Assembly: GCF_001021025.1 (NCBI RefSeq)
Contig: NZ_CP011541.1
Location: 1,798,001-1,862,000 of the forward strand
Source: Corynebacterium epidermidicanis
Lineage (GTDB): Bacteria; Actinomycetota; Actinomycetes; Mycobacteriales; Mycobacteriaceae
Length of the DNA stretch: 64,000 nucleotides
Direction: 5' to 3'
How positions within the stretch are numbered: position 1 is the stretch's first letter; every line of letters begins with the position of its first letter. This document shows positions 15,561 through 25,450 of this stretch, piece after piece. The translations under genes were made by a program, and so were the position numbers. The notes under the pieces are model-generated. The model ran no database searches. It had not been told where the DNA came from and saw only the letters and a program-made list of their open reading frames with translations.

Positions 15561-16247
15561 ATGAGAAAAGTCACCGGGTTGATTGTTGCTGCCACACTAG
15601 TTTTCGGCCTCACCGCGTGTGGCAAGAAGGAAGAAAGCCCAAGCGAGGCGCCGACACCCACGGTGACGTCGACAAGCACGCCCACCCGGACCCCGACGGT
15701 CAACGATGCCCCAGCCCCCGCGCTGACCGGTAGTTTCGCGATGGATGGCCCTGCACCCGTGCCCGATGCTACCTATGCGTCGATGCCTTATGTACTTCCA
15801 CTGAACCCTGCCGGCCCGCAAGAAACCATGGTGCGGTGGGTGGAAGGCTGGGGAGTCGACCCAAAGCACGCTGAAACGGGCACCATGTACGTGCTCGGAC
15901 ATGCCTGGGGCCAGCAGAAGCTCGTGTTTAACCCCATCTCGGAAAAAGTCACCGCCGCGGTCAACCTCAGCGAACCCCCACAGCAGGTGCCGGCTGTTTC
16001 CGGTGACACCGTTGGTCGCCATGCCACTCCCGTGCTCAATGGCTCCCGCATCACCATGCGTGACGACGCCGGTCTGGCTCGCGAGTGGATCGTCGATAAT
16101 GCGTACCTCGTGGATAAATACGATGCGATCGAGGACAAGGAACTCGTCGATGAGCATGCTCCCGGGCGAATCGTGCTCATTGCGTGCTCCGTGTCCGGCA
16201 CCGATGACCTGGGGTACAACGTGATCGTTACCGGGCATCTCGCCTAA
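15561..16247 (+). CDS. Lipoprotein with a sortase-like domain
   Basis: Residues 1-20 form a lipoprotein signal ending in the lipobox LTAC, followed by a Thr/Pro/Ser-rich spacer to about residue 55. The rest resembles a class E/F sortase fold: TMYVLGHAWG supplies a candidate catalytic His and RIVLIACS the Cys. The Arg normally found in the last strand (R-x-N-V-V-V) is not present; the chain reads DDLGYNVIVTGHL. It could therefore be an inactive relative or use another residue. Being lipid-anchored rather than membrane-spanning is also unusual for sortases. It lies 6 bp after the unknown gene and 32 bp before an MFS transporter. Confidence 0.6.
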   Translation: MRKVTGLIVAATLVFGLTACGKKEESPSEAPTPTVTSTSTPTRTPTVNDAPAPALTGSFAMDGPAPVPDATYASMPYVLPLNPAGPQETMVRWVEGWGVDPKHAETGTMYVLGHAWGQQKLVFNPISEKVTAAVNLSEPPQQVPAVSGDTVGRHATPVLNGSRITMRDDAGLAREWIVDNAYLVDKYDAIEDKELVDEHAPGRIVLIACSVSGTDDLGYNVIVTGHLA

Positions 16248-16279
16248 CCGCACCACCAATGGAGGATTGAAAAACCACA

Positions 16280-17539
16280 ATGCCACATAACCCAAGAGAG
16301 CAGCTGACCACCCAAGCGCTTCTGGTTTGGACCGGTGCCATGCTGGTCTACGTGGTGGCGATCGCCGGTCGCACCTCGCTCGGGGTAGCCGGAGTGGAAG
16401 CCCTCGAGCACTTCCACATCAACAACAGCAAGTTGGCAGTGTTTACTGCTGTTCAGCTGGGGGTGTACGCGCTCGCGCAGATTCCGATGGGTATGGCGAT
16501 CGATAAATTCGGCGCACGCCGAGTACTCGTCGTAGGTGCGATCGTCATGGGGCTCGGCCAGGTTCTGCTGGGCTCGACATCTTCTTTCTGGGTGGCGATC
16601 CTCGCCCGCATCCTTGTGGGGGCCGGCGATGCCACCGCATTCTTGTCCGTGATGCGGATCCTTCCCACCTGGTTCCCAATGCGACTGACCCCGCTATTTA
16701 CCCAGCTCACCTCGGCGATGGGCCAGGCCGGGCAGTTCATTTCGGCAGTGCCCTTCCTGGCGCTCTTGGGTGCTACTGGTTGGCAAACAGCGTTTGTCAG
16801 CTTGGGCGCAGCCGGCATTCTGATCGGTTTGTCCGCCCTCGTGTTGGTCACCGATTCCCCATTATCTGCGCCCACTCCGCCTGCGACGACGCCGAGCCGT
16901 TTGGGCGAAGTTTTGCGCAATCCTGTGTGCTGGATGGGACTGTTCAATCACGGCCTCATGCTCATGCCCTTGATCGTGTTCACGCTGCTATGGGGCATGC
17001 CGTTGATGACCCTCGGGATGGGACTCGATGAATCCGTCGCAGCCAGCGTTTTGGTGATCAACACGATCTGCAACGTGATCATCGGGCCCTTCCACGGCGT
17101 GCTCTCGGCGCGAAGCGGACGAAACCGAGAGTTTCTCACCATGGCGCTTGCCACCGTCATTCTCCTGAGCTTCCTGTGGTTCTTCGCCTCCCCTACCCCG
17201 CGCGGTTTCTTATCCATCGCGATCATCAGTGGACTGCTCGGAGCGCTGGGGCCTGCCGCTAACTATGGCTTCGACTCGGTCCGGGAAAACCTGCCGCATT
17301 CGGTGGTGACCACCGGTACTGGGCTATCAAACATGGGTGGATTCACCGCAGCGATGCTTGCTGCCCAAGGAATCGGCCTGCTCCTCGACCACCACGCAGA
17401 ATCGATACCTAACTGGCAGGACTTCGCAGCCGCGTGGTTCGCAGTGTACGCGGTATGGGCCTTCGCGATGTTGGGCTTGGTGCTCTCCCGGCGCGCTTTT
17501 ACCAAGCGGTATCCGGGAGCGCACCGCCGCCAGGGCTAG
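16280..17539 (+). CDS. Major facilitator superfamily transporter
   Basis: The 419-aa protein has about twelve hydrophobic helices in two halves, with the MFS signature between helices 2 and 3 (GMAIDKFGARRVLVVG). It is of the nitrate/nitrite-porter or cyanate (CynX-like) type by general look, but the substrate is not evident. GGAGGA lies 13 bases before the ATG. It probably forms a transcript with the sortase-like lipoprotein upstream. It converges on the secreted protein at 17543, leaving only 3 bp between them. Confidence 0.85.
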   Translation: MPHNPREQLTTQALLVWTGAMLVYVVAIAGRTSLGVAGVEALEHFHINNSKLAVFTAVQLGVYALAQIPMGMAIDKFGARRVLVVGAIVMGLGQVLLGSTSSFWVAILARILVGAGDATAFLSVMRILPTWFPMRLTPLFTQLTSAMGQAGQFISAVPFLALLGATGWQTAFVSLGAAGILIGLSALVLVTDSPLSAPTPPATTPSRLGEVLRNPVCWMGLFNHGLMLMPLIVFTLLWGMPLMTLGMGLDESVAASVLVINTICNVIIGPFHGVLSARSGRNREFLTMALATVILLSFLWFFASPTPRGFLSIAIISGLLGALGPAANYGFDSVRENLPHSVVTTGTGLSNMGGFTAAMLAAQGIGLLLDHHAESIPNWQDFAAAWFAVYAVWAFAMLGLVLSRRAFTKRYPGAHRRQG

Positions 17540-17542
17540 GTG

Positions 17543-18199
17543 TTAGCTAGCGGTAGTGGTGGATGGGCTGTTCGTGGAGCTTTGATCCGATTGCTGGCTG
17601 TCCTGCTTACCGAAGCGTCCGCCTTTTGCGGTGCCAGGCTCGCCCATTCCGTGTCCGCCGCGACCTTCGAGGCCGACCCGGCCGCCGTGTCCGCCACGGC
17701 CAGCACCGTCAAAGAGCACGCCCGCATCAAAGGCCTTCAAAATGGCGTCCTTGTCGCTGGAAGTGATTTTCCCATCGGTGACGGCTTGATCCAGGCGCTG
17801 CCCCAACTCGTCACGGTGCTGAGTTTGTTCTGCTTGATGCTCAGCGTCAAAAACGGCTTTCACATCGACAACATCCTTGCCAAGAGCATCGGCCAGTTTC
17901 TGGGCCATTTCATCGTGCTTCGTCTGCGGATCTTGCTGTTGTCCGTCCGTCGGCTTGATTGAATCGAATGCTTGCTGCAACTGGTCTTGTGTGCCCCCGA
18001 GCTTCGTAGCCAAATCGGCCAAGCGAGTTTGAGAACCGTCGCGCATTCCGCAGTGCTGCCCGCGGTCCTGTGCTTGGGTTGCGGTGCTGGATTGGTTCTG
18101 GTCGCCATCTTGCGCCATCGCAAGGCCAGCGCCACCGATCAGTGCGAGGGCAGCCATAGAGGTTGCCACCATCATGTTCGGCTTGATGCGGTAAGACAT
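17543..18199 (-). CDS. Secreted unknown protein with Gly/His-rich tail
   Basis: From ATG 18199 the 218-aa product starts MSYRIKPN and has a Sec signal (MMVATSMAALALIGGAGLAM, then AQDGDQN) with a likely cut after AMA. The middle holds two related helical segments (LADLATKLGGTQDQLQQAFD and LADALGKDVVDVKAVFDAEH), a pattern common in exported proteins of actinobacteria. The tail is rich in Gly, His and Arg (GRGGHGGRVGLEGRGGHGMG) and then Ser/Thr/Gln. TTGGAG lies upstream of this ATG, which is why the 51-codon upstream extension is not used. Function unknown; a metal-binding role for the tail is speculative. Confidence 0.75.
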   Translation of the reverse strand: MSYRIKPNMMVATSMAALALIGGAGLAMAQDGDQNQSSTATQAQDRGQHCGMRDGSQTRLADLATKLGGTQDQLQQAFDSIKPTDGQQQDPQTKHDEMAQKLADALGKDVVDVKAVFDAEHQAEQTQHRDELGQRLDQAVTDGKITSSDKDAILKAFDAGVLFDGAGRGGHGGRVGLEGRGGHGMGEPGTAKGGRFGKQDSQQSDQSSTNSPSTTTAS

Positions 18200-18390
18200 G
18201 GAAACTCCAAAAAGGTCATATTCCACGGACAAGCGGATGAACGCTGCTAGCTTGGGGGTCGAAACCCTCCTGGTGAGGATTTCCTTGTCCGATGTCTCCA
18301 CTAAAGCCACCCATACCCACAAATCGGTGGAAAATAAGTGCAAAATAGCCATGATTAGCTACCAAGACACTGTTGATGCTCGCAATAAAC

Positions 18391-18696
18391 CTAAAACCTG
18401 CGATTATTCTTGTTTCCGAGCAAGTTTTCTACCAAACCCCTGACGGCTTCATCGGTAACAACTTGCCGCACAGCTTCCCCTAATGGACTCTCAACGGCGA
18501 TAGACTGCTCCACTTCTGGCTCGTCCCCCTTCGTTTCCTGTGGCTGCTTGCTCGGCGAGGCCACCTCGATACGCAGCGTACTGCCTTCCACTGTGATTGG
18601 GGTGCTGCCGTCAGCGCCGGCGGCCAGCGCTGCGTCGATAAGCGTGGCTAGCTTTTCGACGTCCGCATCCTGCAAATCAAGTGACAACGAAATCAT
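18391..18696 (-). CDS. Small unknown protein
   Basis: The 101-aa product is acidic and soluble by composition, opening MISLSLDLQDADVEKLATLI and closing with a basic RF end. It has no recognised domain. A ribosome-site-like GGGAG lies just upstream of the ATG. It stands alone between the secreted protein and glnE. Confidence 0.65.
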   Translation of the reverse strand: MISLSLDLQDADVEKLATLIDAALAAGADGSTPITVEGSTLRIEVASPSKQPQETKGDEPEVEQSIAVESPLGEAVRQVVTDEAVRGLVENLLGNKNNRRF

Positions 18697-18788
18697 GGTG
18701 CTCCCTAGGTCGTGCGGTGGTTGTGTTGCCTACGTTAAGGCAGCTGGGCCACGTCAGCTAGATCCTTAGGGGCGATCCCCACCCCCGT

Positions 18789-21700
18789 TTAGTGTGTTGG
18801 GGTGGGCTCTCCCCAAAACACTTCATCGACCACGCTGCGGGCGCGACGGGTGACCTTAAGGTAGAAGTCCAGGAACTCCTGGGTTTGGTTGCGGTTCCAC
18901 CCCGCCGCGGCTGCCACCGAACCCAAGTGCGGACCCGACGGAGGCAGTTCATCGGTGCGCTTTCCGCGCACGAGCACCAGCGCATTGCGCGCACGCGTGG
19001 CCGTCAGCCAGGCGACCCGAAGGGTCTCGACCTGGGCGGGCGGGATTAATTTGTGTTCCTCGATCACGTCCAAAGCCACCAATGTTGACGGGGTGTGCAA
19101 CTCGGGGACCTCGTGGGAGTGCAGCATCGTCAACAGCTGGACAGTCCATTCGATATCTGTCAGGCCACCACGCCCCAGCTTGGTGTGCATGTTTCGATCC
19201 GCACCCCGGGGCAGCCGCTCATTGTCGACACGCGCCTTCATCCGGCGCACTTCCTGGACCGTTTTCTGGCTAGCGCCCGAAGGCGGATAGCGGAATTGGT
19301 CAATCATCTTGATGAACTGCTCACCAAGCAGCTGGTCCCCGGCGATGGGAGCAGCCCGCAGCAAGGCTTGGATTTCCCACACCTCACCCCATTGGCGGTA
19401 GTAGCGTTCGTAAGACTCCATCGTGCGTACTACTGCGCCCGAACGCCCCTCCGGACGCAGCCCCAAATCCACCTCGAGGGACGGGTCTTGCGAAGGCTTG
19501 GACAACCTCGCCCGCACCCGATCGCACACCCCGGTAGCCCACTTCACCGCATCGTTTTCGGTGACGTTTGCGTGTGGAGCGCAGACAAACATCACATCGG
19601 CGTCCGAGCCATAGCCTAATTCTTGGCCGCCGAGCCGGCCCATGCCGATCACCGCGATCCGGGCAGGCGCCTGGGCACCTTCCGCAGTGGCGGAGGCAAT
19701 TTCCGCCGCAAACGCAGCATCGAGAACGGCATCCCACACTCGGGACAATCCCGCGCACACCTCTTTGACGTCCATGAGCCCGAGCAAATCAGCAGCAGCG
19801 ATGCGGGTCAGTTCCACGCGTCGGAGCCCGCGGGCGACCTTCACGGCTTTATCTGGGTCAGCATGCCGACGCACCGACGACACCAGCGCAGTAGACACCG
19901 CCTCAGGGTCGGTTTCCAGCAGCATTGGGCCGTTGGCGCCATCGCGCAGCAGCTTGACTGCATCAGGAGTGGCTAACAGCAGATCAGAAATATACGGCGA
20001 GGTGCCCAGAATGTGCATCAGTCGCTGTCCAACCACGCCTTCATCGCGCAGCATCCGCAAGAACCACTGGCGGTCATAAGCTACGTCGGAGAGCTTGCGA
20101 TAATTCAATAGGCCAGCATCCGGATCAGCCGTATCTGCCAACCAGCCCATCAGAGTGGGAAGCAAAATCGCTTGCAGTTTAGCTTTCCTGCTGCTGCCGG
20201 CCGCCAACGCCGAGAGGTGCTCATAGGCGCGATCGGGGAATTGATAATTCAAGGCCGCGAGCTGGCGCTTAGCCGCTTCTGGGGAGAGCCGCAGCGTATC
20301 AACCGACATATTGGTGATAGATTCCAGCAGCGGCCGGTAGAACAACTTGGAATGCAAACTCGAGATATCGAGCCTGACCCGACGGAATTCCTCCGCCAAG
20401 ATCTCCGCGGACTTCTGCGCGCCTGCCCCTACTATCCCGGTGGAACGCGCCAACCAACGCAGCATATGTTCGTCGGCTTGGGCCGGCATGGTGTGGGTGC
20501 GCTTGAGGCGTTGCAACTGCAGCCGGTGCTCTAGCAGCCGGAGGAACTCGTAATCCGCGATGAGCGCCTGCCCGTCTTCTCGCCCGATGTAGCCACCGGC
20601 GATCAGCGCAGCAAGGGCATCAACTGTGGATAAGACGCGAAGGGTTTCGTCGCTACGCCCGTGCACCATTTGCAGCAGCTGAACGGCGAATTCGACGTCA
20701 CGCAAGCCGCCAACGCCGAGCTTCAGCTCACGTTCCCGCAGGTCTTCCGGCACATTGTCGATCACTCTCCTGCGCATAGCTTGGACATCCGCAACAAAGC
20801 TATCGCGGGTGGATGCCTCCCAAATCTTGCTCTCCAGCGCTTGGCGATAACTTAGGCCCAGCGGCGTGTACCCCGTCATTGGGCGAGCCTTCAGTAATGC
20901 CTGGAATTCCCACGTCTCCGCCCACCGCTCGTAGTAGGTCACATGGGACTCAAGCGTGCGAACCAAAGCGCCCGCCTTGCCTTCCGGACGCAGCGCCGCA
21001 TCAACCTCAAAGAAGCACTTAGAACCAATGCGCATCATCTCACCAGCCAGGCGTAATAGCTTCGCATCGATCTGATCGCCAACGAAGATGACGTCCACGT
21101 CCGAGATGTAATTGAGCTCTCGCGCCCCACACTTACCCATCGCGATCACTGCCAACTGGCCCGGTTGCTGTTCGCCATAAACCGACGTTACGGCCACAGC
21201 CAGTGCTGCGGTCAACGCCGCATCCGCCAAATCAGCCAATGCAGCCGACACTGCCGGAAACGGCACTTGAGGCTGGCCCGGTCGACGGTCATTTTCCGGG
21301 TAAGTTCCCGCTAAATCATGCGCGGCGATCCGCATGAGCAGCGTCCGATAGTGCTGCTGAAGAGACCGTTCGGCCTCCAATCCAACGATCCCTGCCCGGT
21401 AGGTGCCCTCCGTGTCGCACTCCGTCACCGCGCTATCACCCTCCAGCCCCGCGGGGACGGCCTCCACACAGCCCAGCATTTCCCGCATCATTTCCTGGCG
21501 GTCAGGCAGCGGCTGACACAGCTGAGACCATAACTCGGGGTGGGCCACCAGGTGATCCCCGAGCGCGGATGACGCACCCAGCAAAGACATCAATCGGACT
21601 CGGAACGCCACGTCCTCCCGCAACGTCGCATTGAACGAAGCCTCCTCCGCGGGCAGCTTCACCAGAGTCTGAGTCAACCTGATGAATTGGTTGAGGGCAA

Positions 21701-21857
21701 GATCAGCATCGCCCGCCCCGGATAGGGCCCACAGCAGATCCAGCGACTCGGCGTTATCCCACCCGAGCATCTCCAAATCGGCGCGGGCGGTCGAACTGGT
21801 CAGACTCAGCGCACCCGGGGTTGGGATCAACGATCGGGAGCTACGCGGGGTGGTCAT
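18789..21857 (-). CDS. glnE: Bifunctional glutamine synthetase adenylyltransferase/deadenylase
   Basis: GlnE attaches AMP to, and removes it from, the regulatory tyrosine of GlnA, turning glutamine synthesis down or up according to nitrogen status. The 1022-aa protein has two nucleotidyltransferase domains. The N-terminal one shows GKCGARELNYISDVDVIFVG (about residues 242-261) and the C-terminal one GMGRLGGQELGYGSDADVMF (about 745-765), both with the G-S/D-x-D-x-D metal motif. Linker signatures GVGGLRDVEFAVQLLQMVHG and GRGGLTDIEWTVQLLTMLHS follow each domain. Length is normal. It lies directly downstream of glnA2 on the same strand, an arrangement also known from C. glutamicum. Confidence 0.97.
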   Translation of the reverse strand: MTTPRSSRSLIPTPGALSLTSSTARADLEMLGWDNAESLDLLWALSGAGDADLALNQFIRLTQTLVKLPAEEASFNATLREDVAFRVRLMSLLGASSALGDHLVAHPELWSQLCQPLPDRQEMMREMLGCVEAVPAGLEGDSAVTECDTEGTYRAGIVGLEAERSLQQHYRTLLMRIAAHDLAGTYPENDRRPGQPQVPFPAVSAALADLADAALTAALAVAVTSVYGEQQPGQLAVIAMGKCGARELNYISDVDVIFVGDQIDAKLLRLAGEMMRIGSKCFFEVDAALRPEGKAGALVRTLESHVTYYERWAETWEFQALLKARPMTGYTPLGLSYRQALESKIWEASTRDSFVADVQAMRRRVIDNVPEDLRERELKLGVGGLRDVEFAVQLLQMVHGRSDETLRVLSTVDALAALIAGGYIGREDGQALIADYEFLRLLEHRLQLQRLKRTHTMPAQADEHMLRWLARSTGIVGAGAQKSAEILAEEFRRVRLDISSLHSKLFYRPLLESITNMSVDTLRLSPEAAKRQLAALNYQFPDRAYEHLSALAAGSSRKAKLQAILLPTLMGWLADTADPDAGLLNYRKLSDVAYDRQWFLRMLRDEGVVGQRLMHILGTSPYISDLLLATPDAVKLLRDGANGPMLLETDPEAVSTALVSSVRRHADPDKAVKVARGLRRVELTRIAAADLLGLMDVKEVCAGLSRVWDAVLDAAFAAEIASATAEGAQAPARIAVIGMGRLGGQELGYGSDADVMFVCAPHANVTENDAVKWATGVCDRVRARLSKPSQDPSLEVDLGLRPEGRSGAVVRTMESYERYYRQWGEVWEIQALLRAAPIAGDQLLGEQFIKMIDQFRYPPSGASQKTVQEVRRMKARVDNERLPRGADRNMHTKLGRGGLTDIEWTVQLLTMLHSHEVPELHTPSTLVALDVIEEHKLIPPAQVETLRVAWLTATRARNALVLVRGKRTDELPPSGPHLGSVAAAAGWNRNQTQEFLDFYLKVTRRARSVVDEVFWGEPTPTH

Positions 21858-21905
21858 AGTGGTGGTTCCTCATCAGGTTGGTTGGCACGGGGCGTCGATA
21901 AGCGA

Positions 21906-23246
21906 TTAGTAGCCCAAGTCGGTTCGCAGCTCCCACGGAGTGACTTGTTCCTGGTAGGACTGCCATTCGCGCCACTTGTTGCGAAGAAAGACCTCAAAGA
22001 CGTGCTCTCCCAAAGCGTCCGCGACCAGTTCGGACTTCTCCATCAGCCGCAGGGCGTGGTCGAGGCTGGATGGCAAGTCGACGTATCCCATTGCCAGGCG
22101 TTCCCGGCGCGTCAGCGAGGAAATATCGTCTTCTGCGGGGTCGGGAAGCTCGTAGCCCTCCTTGATGCCCTTCAGCCCCGCAGCTAACAGCACGGAATAG
22201 GCCAAGTAAGGGTTGGCTGCCGAGTCAAGGCTGCGGATCTCGATCCGTCGGGAGTTGACCTTTCCGGGGCTGTAGGTGGGGACGCGCACGAGCGCAGATC
22301 GGTTGGACAAGCCCCAGGTCGCTGCAGTGGGCGCTTCATTGCCGAACATGAGGCGCTTATAGGAGTTCACCCACTGATTTGTCACCGCAGAAATCTCGGG
22401 GGCGTGCTGCAAGATGCCGGCGATGAACTGCTTTGCGGTGGTCGACAGGTTGTATTCATCGTCGGGGTCGTGGAAGGCGTTGGTGTCGCCTTCAAACAGG
22501 GACATGTGCGAGTGCATCGCCGAGCCCGCGTGCTCTTGATAAGGCTTGGGCATGAATGTGGCGTACACGCCGTTGCGACGCGCGACGTCCTTGATCAAGT
22601 AGCGAAACGTCATCACGTTGTCAGCCATCGTCAGGGCATCGGCATACCGCAGGTCGATTTCCTGCTGGCCCGGGCCGATTTCATGATGGGAGAATTCCAC
22701 CGAGATTCCCATCGCTTCCAAGGCAGCAATGGCGTCGCGGCGAAAATGCGGGGCATCCTCATGTACCGCCTGATCAAAGTAACTTCCGGAATCTGTAGGG
22801 ATCGGCGAGGTGCCATCGTTGGGGAGATTCTTAGTTAGGTAGAACTCGATCTCTGGGTGGACAAAGCAGGTAAAGCCTTCTTTCGCGGCGGCTGCGGTTT
22901 GCCGACGCAGCACTTGGCGGGGGTCGGCCCAGCTCGGCTCGCCATCGGGCATCATAATGTCACAGAACATGCGTGCGGTATGCGGTTCGTCGTCATCGTG
23001 TTCAAAGGGCATAACCTGGAAGGTGGACGGGTCGGGGCGCGCAATAGTGTCGGATTCGCTCACGCGGGAAAAGCCCTCGATTGCAGAGCCGTCGAAACCG
23101 ATACCCCCTTCGAAGGCAGCTTCGATTTCCGCGGGAACAACGGCAACCGATTTCAGGTAGCCCAGGATGTCGGTGAACCAGAGTCGGATGTAGCGGATGT
23201 CGCGTTCCTCGAGCGCACGCAACACGAATTCCTGTTGACTATTCAT
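21906..23246 (-). CDS. glnA2: Second type I glutamine synthetase family protein GlnA2
   Basis: The 446-aa protein is a GSI-family member with FTDILGYLKSVAVVP at the N terminus, GFDGSAIEGFSRVSESD, the ATP-site segment KPYQEHAGSAMHSHMS, and NRSALVRVPTYSPGK. The ATG at 23246 (AAGGTGGG upstream) gives the family's usual start MNSQQEFVLRALEERD. The adenylylation segment of GlnA (LYxLPPEE) is absent, so GlnE is not expected to modify it. In C. glutamicum the orthologue is dispensable and not the main glutamine synthetase; a role in polyamine or other gamma-glutamylation has been suggested for GlnA2/3/4 types in other actinobacteria. It is 48 bp upstream of glnE. Confidence 0.93.
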   Translation of the reverse strand: MNSQQEFVLRALEERDIRYIRLWFTDILGYLKSVAVVPAEIEAAFEGGIGFDGSAIEGFSRVSESDTIARPDPSTFQVMPFEHDDDEPHTARMFCDIMMPDGEPSWADPRQVLRRQTAAAAKEGFTCFVHPEIEFYLTKNLPNDGTSPIPTDSGSYFDQAVHEDAPHFRRDAIAALEAMGISVEFSHHEIGPGQQEIDLRYADALTMADNVMTFRYLIKDVARRNGVYATFMPKPYQEHAGSAMHSHMSLFEGDTNAFHDPDDEYNLSTTAKQFIAGILQHAPEISAVTNQWVNSYKRLMFGNEAPTAATWGLSNRSALVRVPTYSPGKVNSRRIEIRSLDSAANPYLAYSVLLAAGLKGIKEGYELPDPAEDDISSLTRRERLAMGYVDLPSSLDHALRLMEKSELVADALGEHVFEVFLRNKWREWQSYQEQVTPWELRTDLGY

Positions 23247-23423
23247 AGCACCCACCTTAGTTGAGCCGCAATGGCAAACGGAGGCCTTTAACTTCCACAT
23301 CTTCGTCCCAAAAAGTGCCTGCCCGGAACCCAGCTGTGTGCCCGGGTATGCCACTACTCAGGCAAAACATGCGAAGATGGAAATTACTGAAGCTCGGCAA
23401 ACAACAGGAAGGTTGGTTTCCAC

Positions 23424-25052
23424 ATGAATGCAACAACATCAATAGAGGTAGAAGCTAAGTTTTCTGCAGCCCCAGATTCCCAGGTGCCAGAGCTCACGAC
23501 CATCGACGGTGTGGACTCCGTGCTCGAGACCACTATCCACCAGCTGTCCGCGCGCTACTACGATACCGCGGATCTACGGCTCACCCGGGCGAAAATTACT
23601 TTGCGACGTCGTACTGGCGGCAAAGACGCTGGTTGGCACCTAAAACTACCTGCCGAATCCGGGCGGCTTGAGATCGGCGTGCCCCTAAACGATGGCGATG
23701 AAACCACCCCTCCCGCCGAACTCCTCGACCTGGTCCGTGCGCTCGTGCGCGACTTTCCGCTAGCTCCCATCGCGCAGGTAGACAACGAGCGCCACGAATC
23801 ACTGCTGGCTGATGGTACGGGTGAAGTTGTCGCTGAGTTTTGCGACGACCACGTCACTGCGTGGTCGTTGCTTTCGGGCGGGGCAAAGACCCAATGGCGC
23901 GAATGGGAAGTCGAGCTGTCCGGCGAACACGCACCACACAACCTCCTAGCTTCCGCTGCGGAAGTGCTCAGCGCAGCCGGTGCTACCCCTTCAGATTCCC
24001 CATCCAAGTTGAAGACAGCGCTGGGAGAATCAATCAACAATGCACCCACCCCGCCCGGGATGGCTGCATTGGACGAGACGAGCGCCGCATATGCCGTCAT
24101 CAATGCGCTGCGGGCCAACCGGGATCGCCTCATTGAAATGGACCCGCAGGTGCGCCGCAATGAGTGGGATTCGGTGCACCAGATGCGCGTGGCCACGCGC
24201 GAGTTGCGCTCGCTGATGCAGACCTTTGAAGGCATCCTGGTCGGCGAAGAGTACGCCCGCGTCGCAGAAGAATTGAAGGTATTGGCCCAGGTCCTCGGCG
24301 TGGCACGCGATGCTGAGGTTGTCCACGAACGCTTCCTCATGCTGCTCTCCCTCGATGACGATCACCTCATCGACGCAGACGCCACCGCACACTTGAGCCA
24401 AGATATGCAGCACAAATACGATCGCGCGCACCGCTACATCCTGGCATCGCTAAACTCGGAGCGCTACTTCCGCATGCTGGACAGCTTGGACAACTTGATC
24501 GCCCATCCGCCACTGGCCGAGGTTGAAGAAGACCTCGACGTCGATGAGGCCACTCCCGAAAAGGTGCATATCGACGAGCAGGTGGTGCTATTCGGCCACT
24601 TGGAAGCTGCCTACCGCAAGCTCATGAAGCGGCACAACAAGGCACTCAAAGAATGGGAAGATGACTCCCTTGCGTTGCGGGAGCGGGAAGAAAACTTCCA
24701 CAACATGCGCAAAGCAGCCAAGAAGCTGCGCTATTCCGCTGATGCAGTCGGGCGAGCCACGAGCGTACAGACGAAAGACTTGTACGCCGCGTGCAAAAAG
24801 ATGCAGTCTGTTTTGGGTGACTTCCAAGATTCAGTCACCTCTCGTGACGAGCTCCTCCACCTCGCCAAACGCGCCCGCGCGGCGGGGGAAGACACTTTCG
24901 CTTACGGCGTGCTGTACCAGCGGGAACGCCACATCGGCTTGCGTGCGCTAGAGGAGTACGCGGATGCGGCGCGAGAAATTGAAAAGGCCTACCGAAAGCT
25001 GGAAAAGGCCGTCGAGAAGGCTGCGACGGCCAAAGTCAAAAACCGTAAGTAA
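23424..25052 (+). CDS. CYTH and CHAD domain protein
   Basis: The 542-aa protein joins an N-terminal CYTH domain (about residues 5-210, with the diagnostic ExExK-type start SIEVEAKF) to a C-terminal CHAD domain (about 225-520, helical and rich in conserved His and Arg: HQMRVATRELRSLMQTFEG and HNMRKAAKKLRYSADAVG). CYTH domains act on triphosphates; CHAD domains bind polyphosphate. Linked CYTH-CHAD proteins are therefore thought to act in polyphosphate metabolism or granules. It diverges from glnA2. The ATG at 23424 has GGAAGGTTGG upstream. Confidence 0.92.
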   Translation: MNATTSIEVEAKFSAAPDSQVPELTTIDGVDSVLETTIHQLSARYYDTADLRLTRAKITLRRRTGGKDAGWHLKLPAESGRLEIGVPLNDGDETTPPAELLDLVRALVRDFPLAPIAQVDNERHESLLADGTGEVVAEFCDDHVTAWSLLSGGAKTQWREWEVELSGEHAPHNLLASAAEVLSAAGATPSDSPSKLKTALGESINNAPTPPGMAALDETSAAYAVINALRANRDRLIEMDPQVRRNEWDSVHQMRVATRELRSLMQTFEGILVGEEYARVAEELKVLAQVLGVARDAEVVHERFLMLLSLDDDHLIDADATAHLSQDMQHKYDRAHRYILASLNSERYFRMLDSLDNLIAHPPLAEVEEDLDVDEATPEKVHIDEQVVLFGHLEAAYRKLMKRHNKALKEWEDDSLALREREENFHNMRKAAKKLRYSADAVGRATSVQTKDLYAACKKMQSVLGDFQDSVTSRDELLHLAKRARAAGEDTFAYGVLYQRERHIGLRALEEYADAAREIEKAYRKLEKAVEKAATAKVKNRK

Positions 25053-25062
25053 TAACTAGCGG

Positions 25063-25275
25063 CTAGTTTTCCCACTTCGGGGGCACACCCCAATTGTCGT
25101 CCGCTTCGTCCGCTGCATCGGCTGCTTGAGTGCGCTGAGCTGCTGTCTCCAGGGCGTGGCGGGCGGCTTCCTCGGATTCGTAGGGGCCCATGCGTTCATC
25201 CCACGCTAGTTCTTTGCCCTGCGCGACCTGCCCGCTGGCCGGATTGTAGTACCACTGGGTGTCGTCATTAGCCAT
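25063..25275 (-). CDS. Small SPOR-like conserved protein
   Basis: A 70-aa acidic protein with WYYNPASGQVAQGKELAWDE and MGPYESEEAARHALETA, a short pattern often found in small actinobacterial proteins and reminiscent of the SPOR fold. It converges on the CYTH-CHAD gene with a 10-bp gap. Precise role unknown. Confidence 0.75.
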   Translation of the reverse strand: MANDDTQWYYNPASGQVAQGKELAWDERMGPYESEEAARHALETAAQRTQAADAADEADDNWGVPPKWEN

Positions 25276-25450
25276 GATTGTGCTCCTAATGATTTTTGGT
25301 AAATGCTTCGTACTATTTCTACGCTAGTTGCGTTGTGCAGGGCGCGCAGCAAGTATAAGCGCGACGGCGAACGCAGCAAGCCCAAGCTACCTCGTGCCGC
25401 TAAGCTAGGGAGATAAAAGTTTGCTTCCGGTTGAAGGAGTTCCTAAGCAC

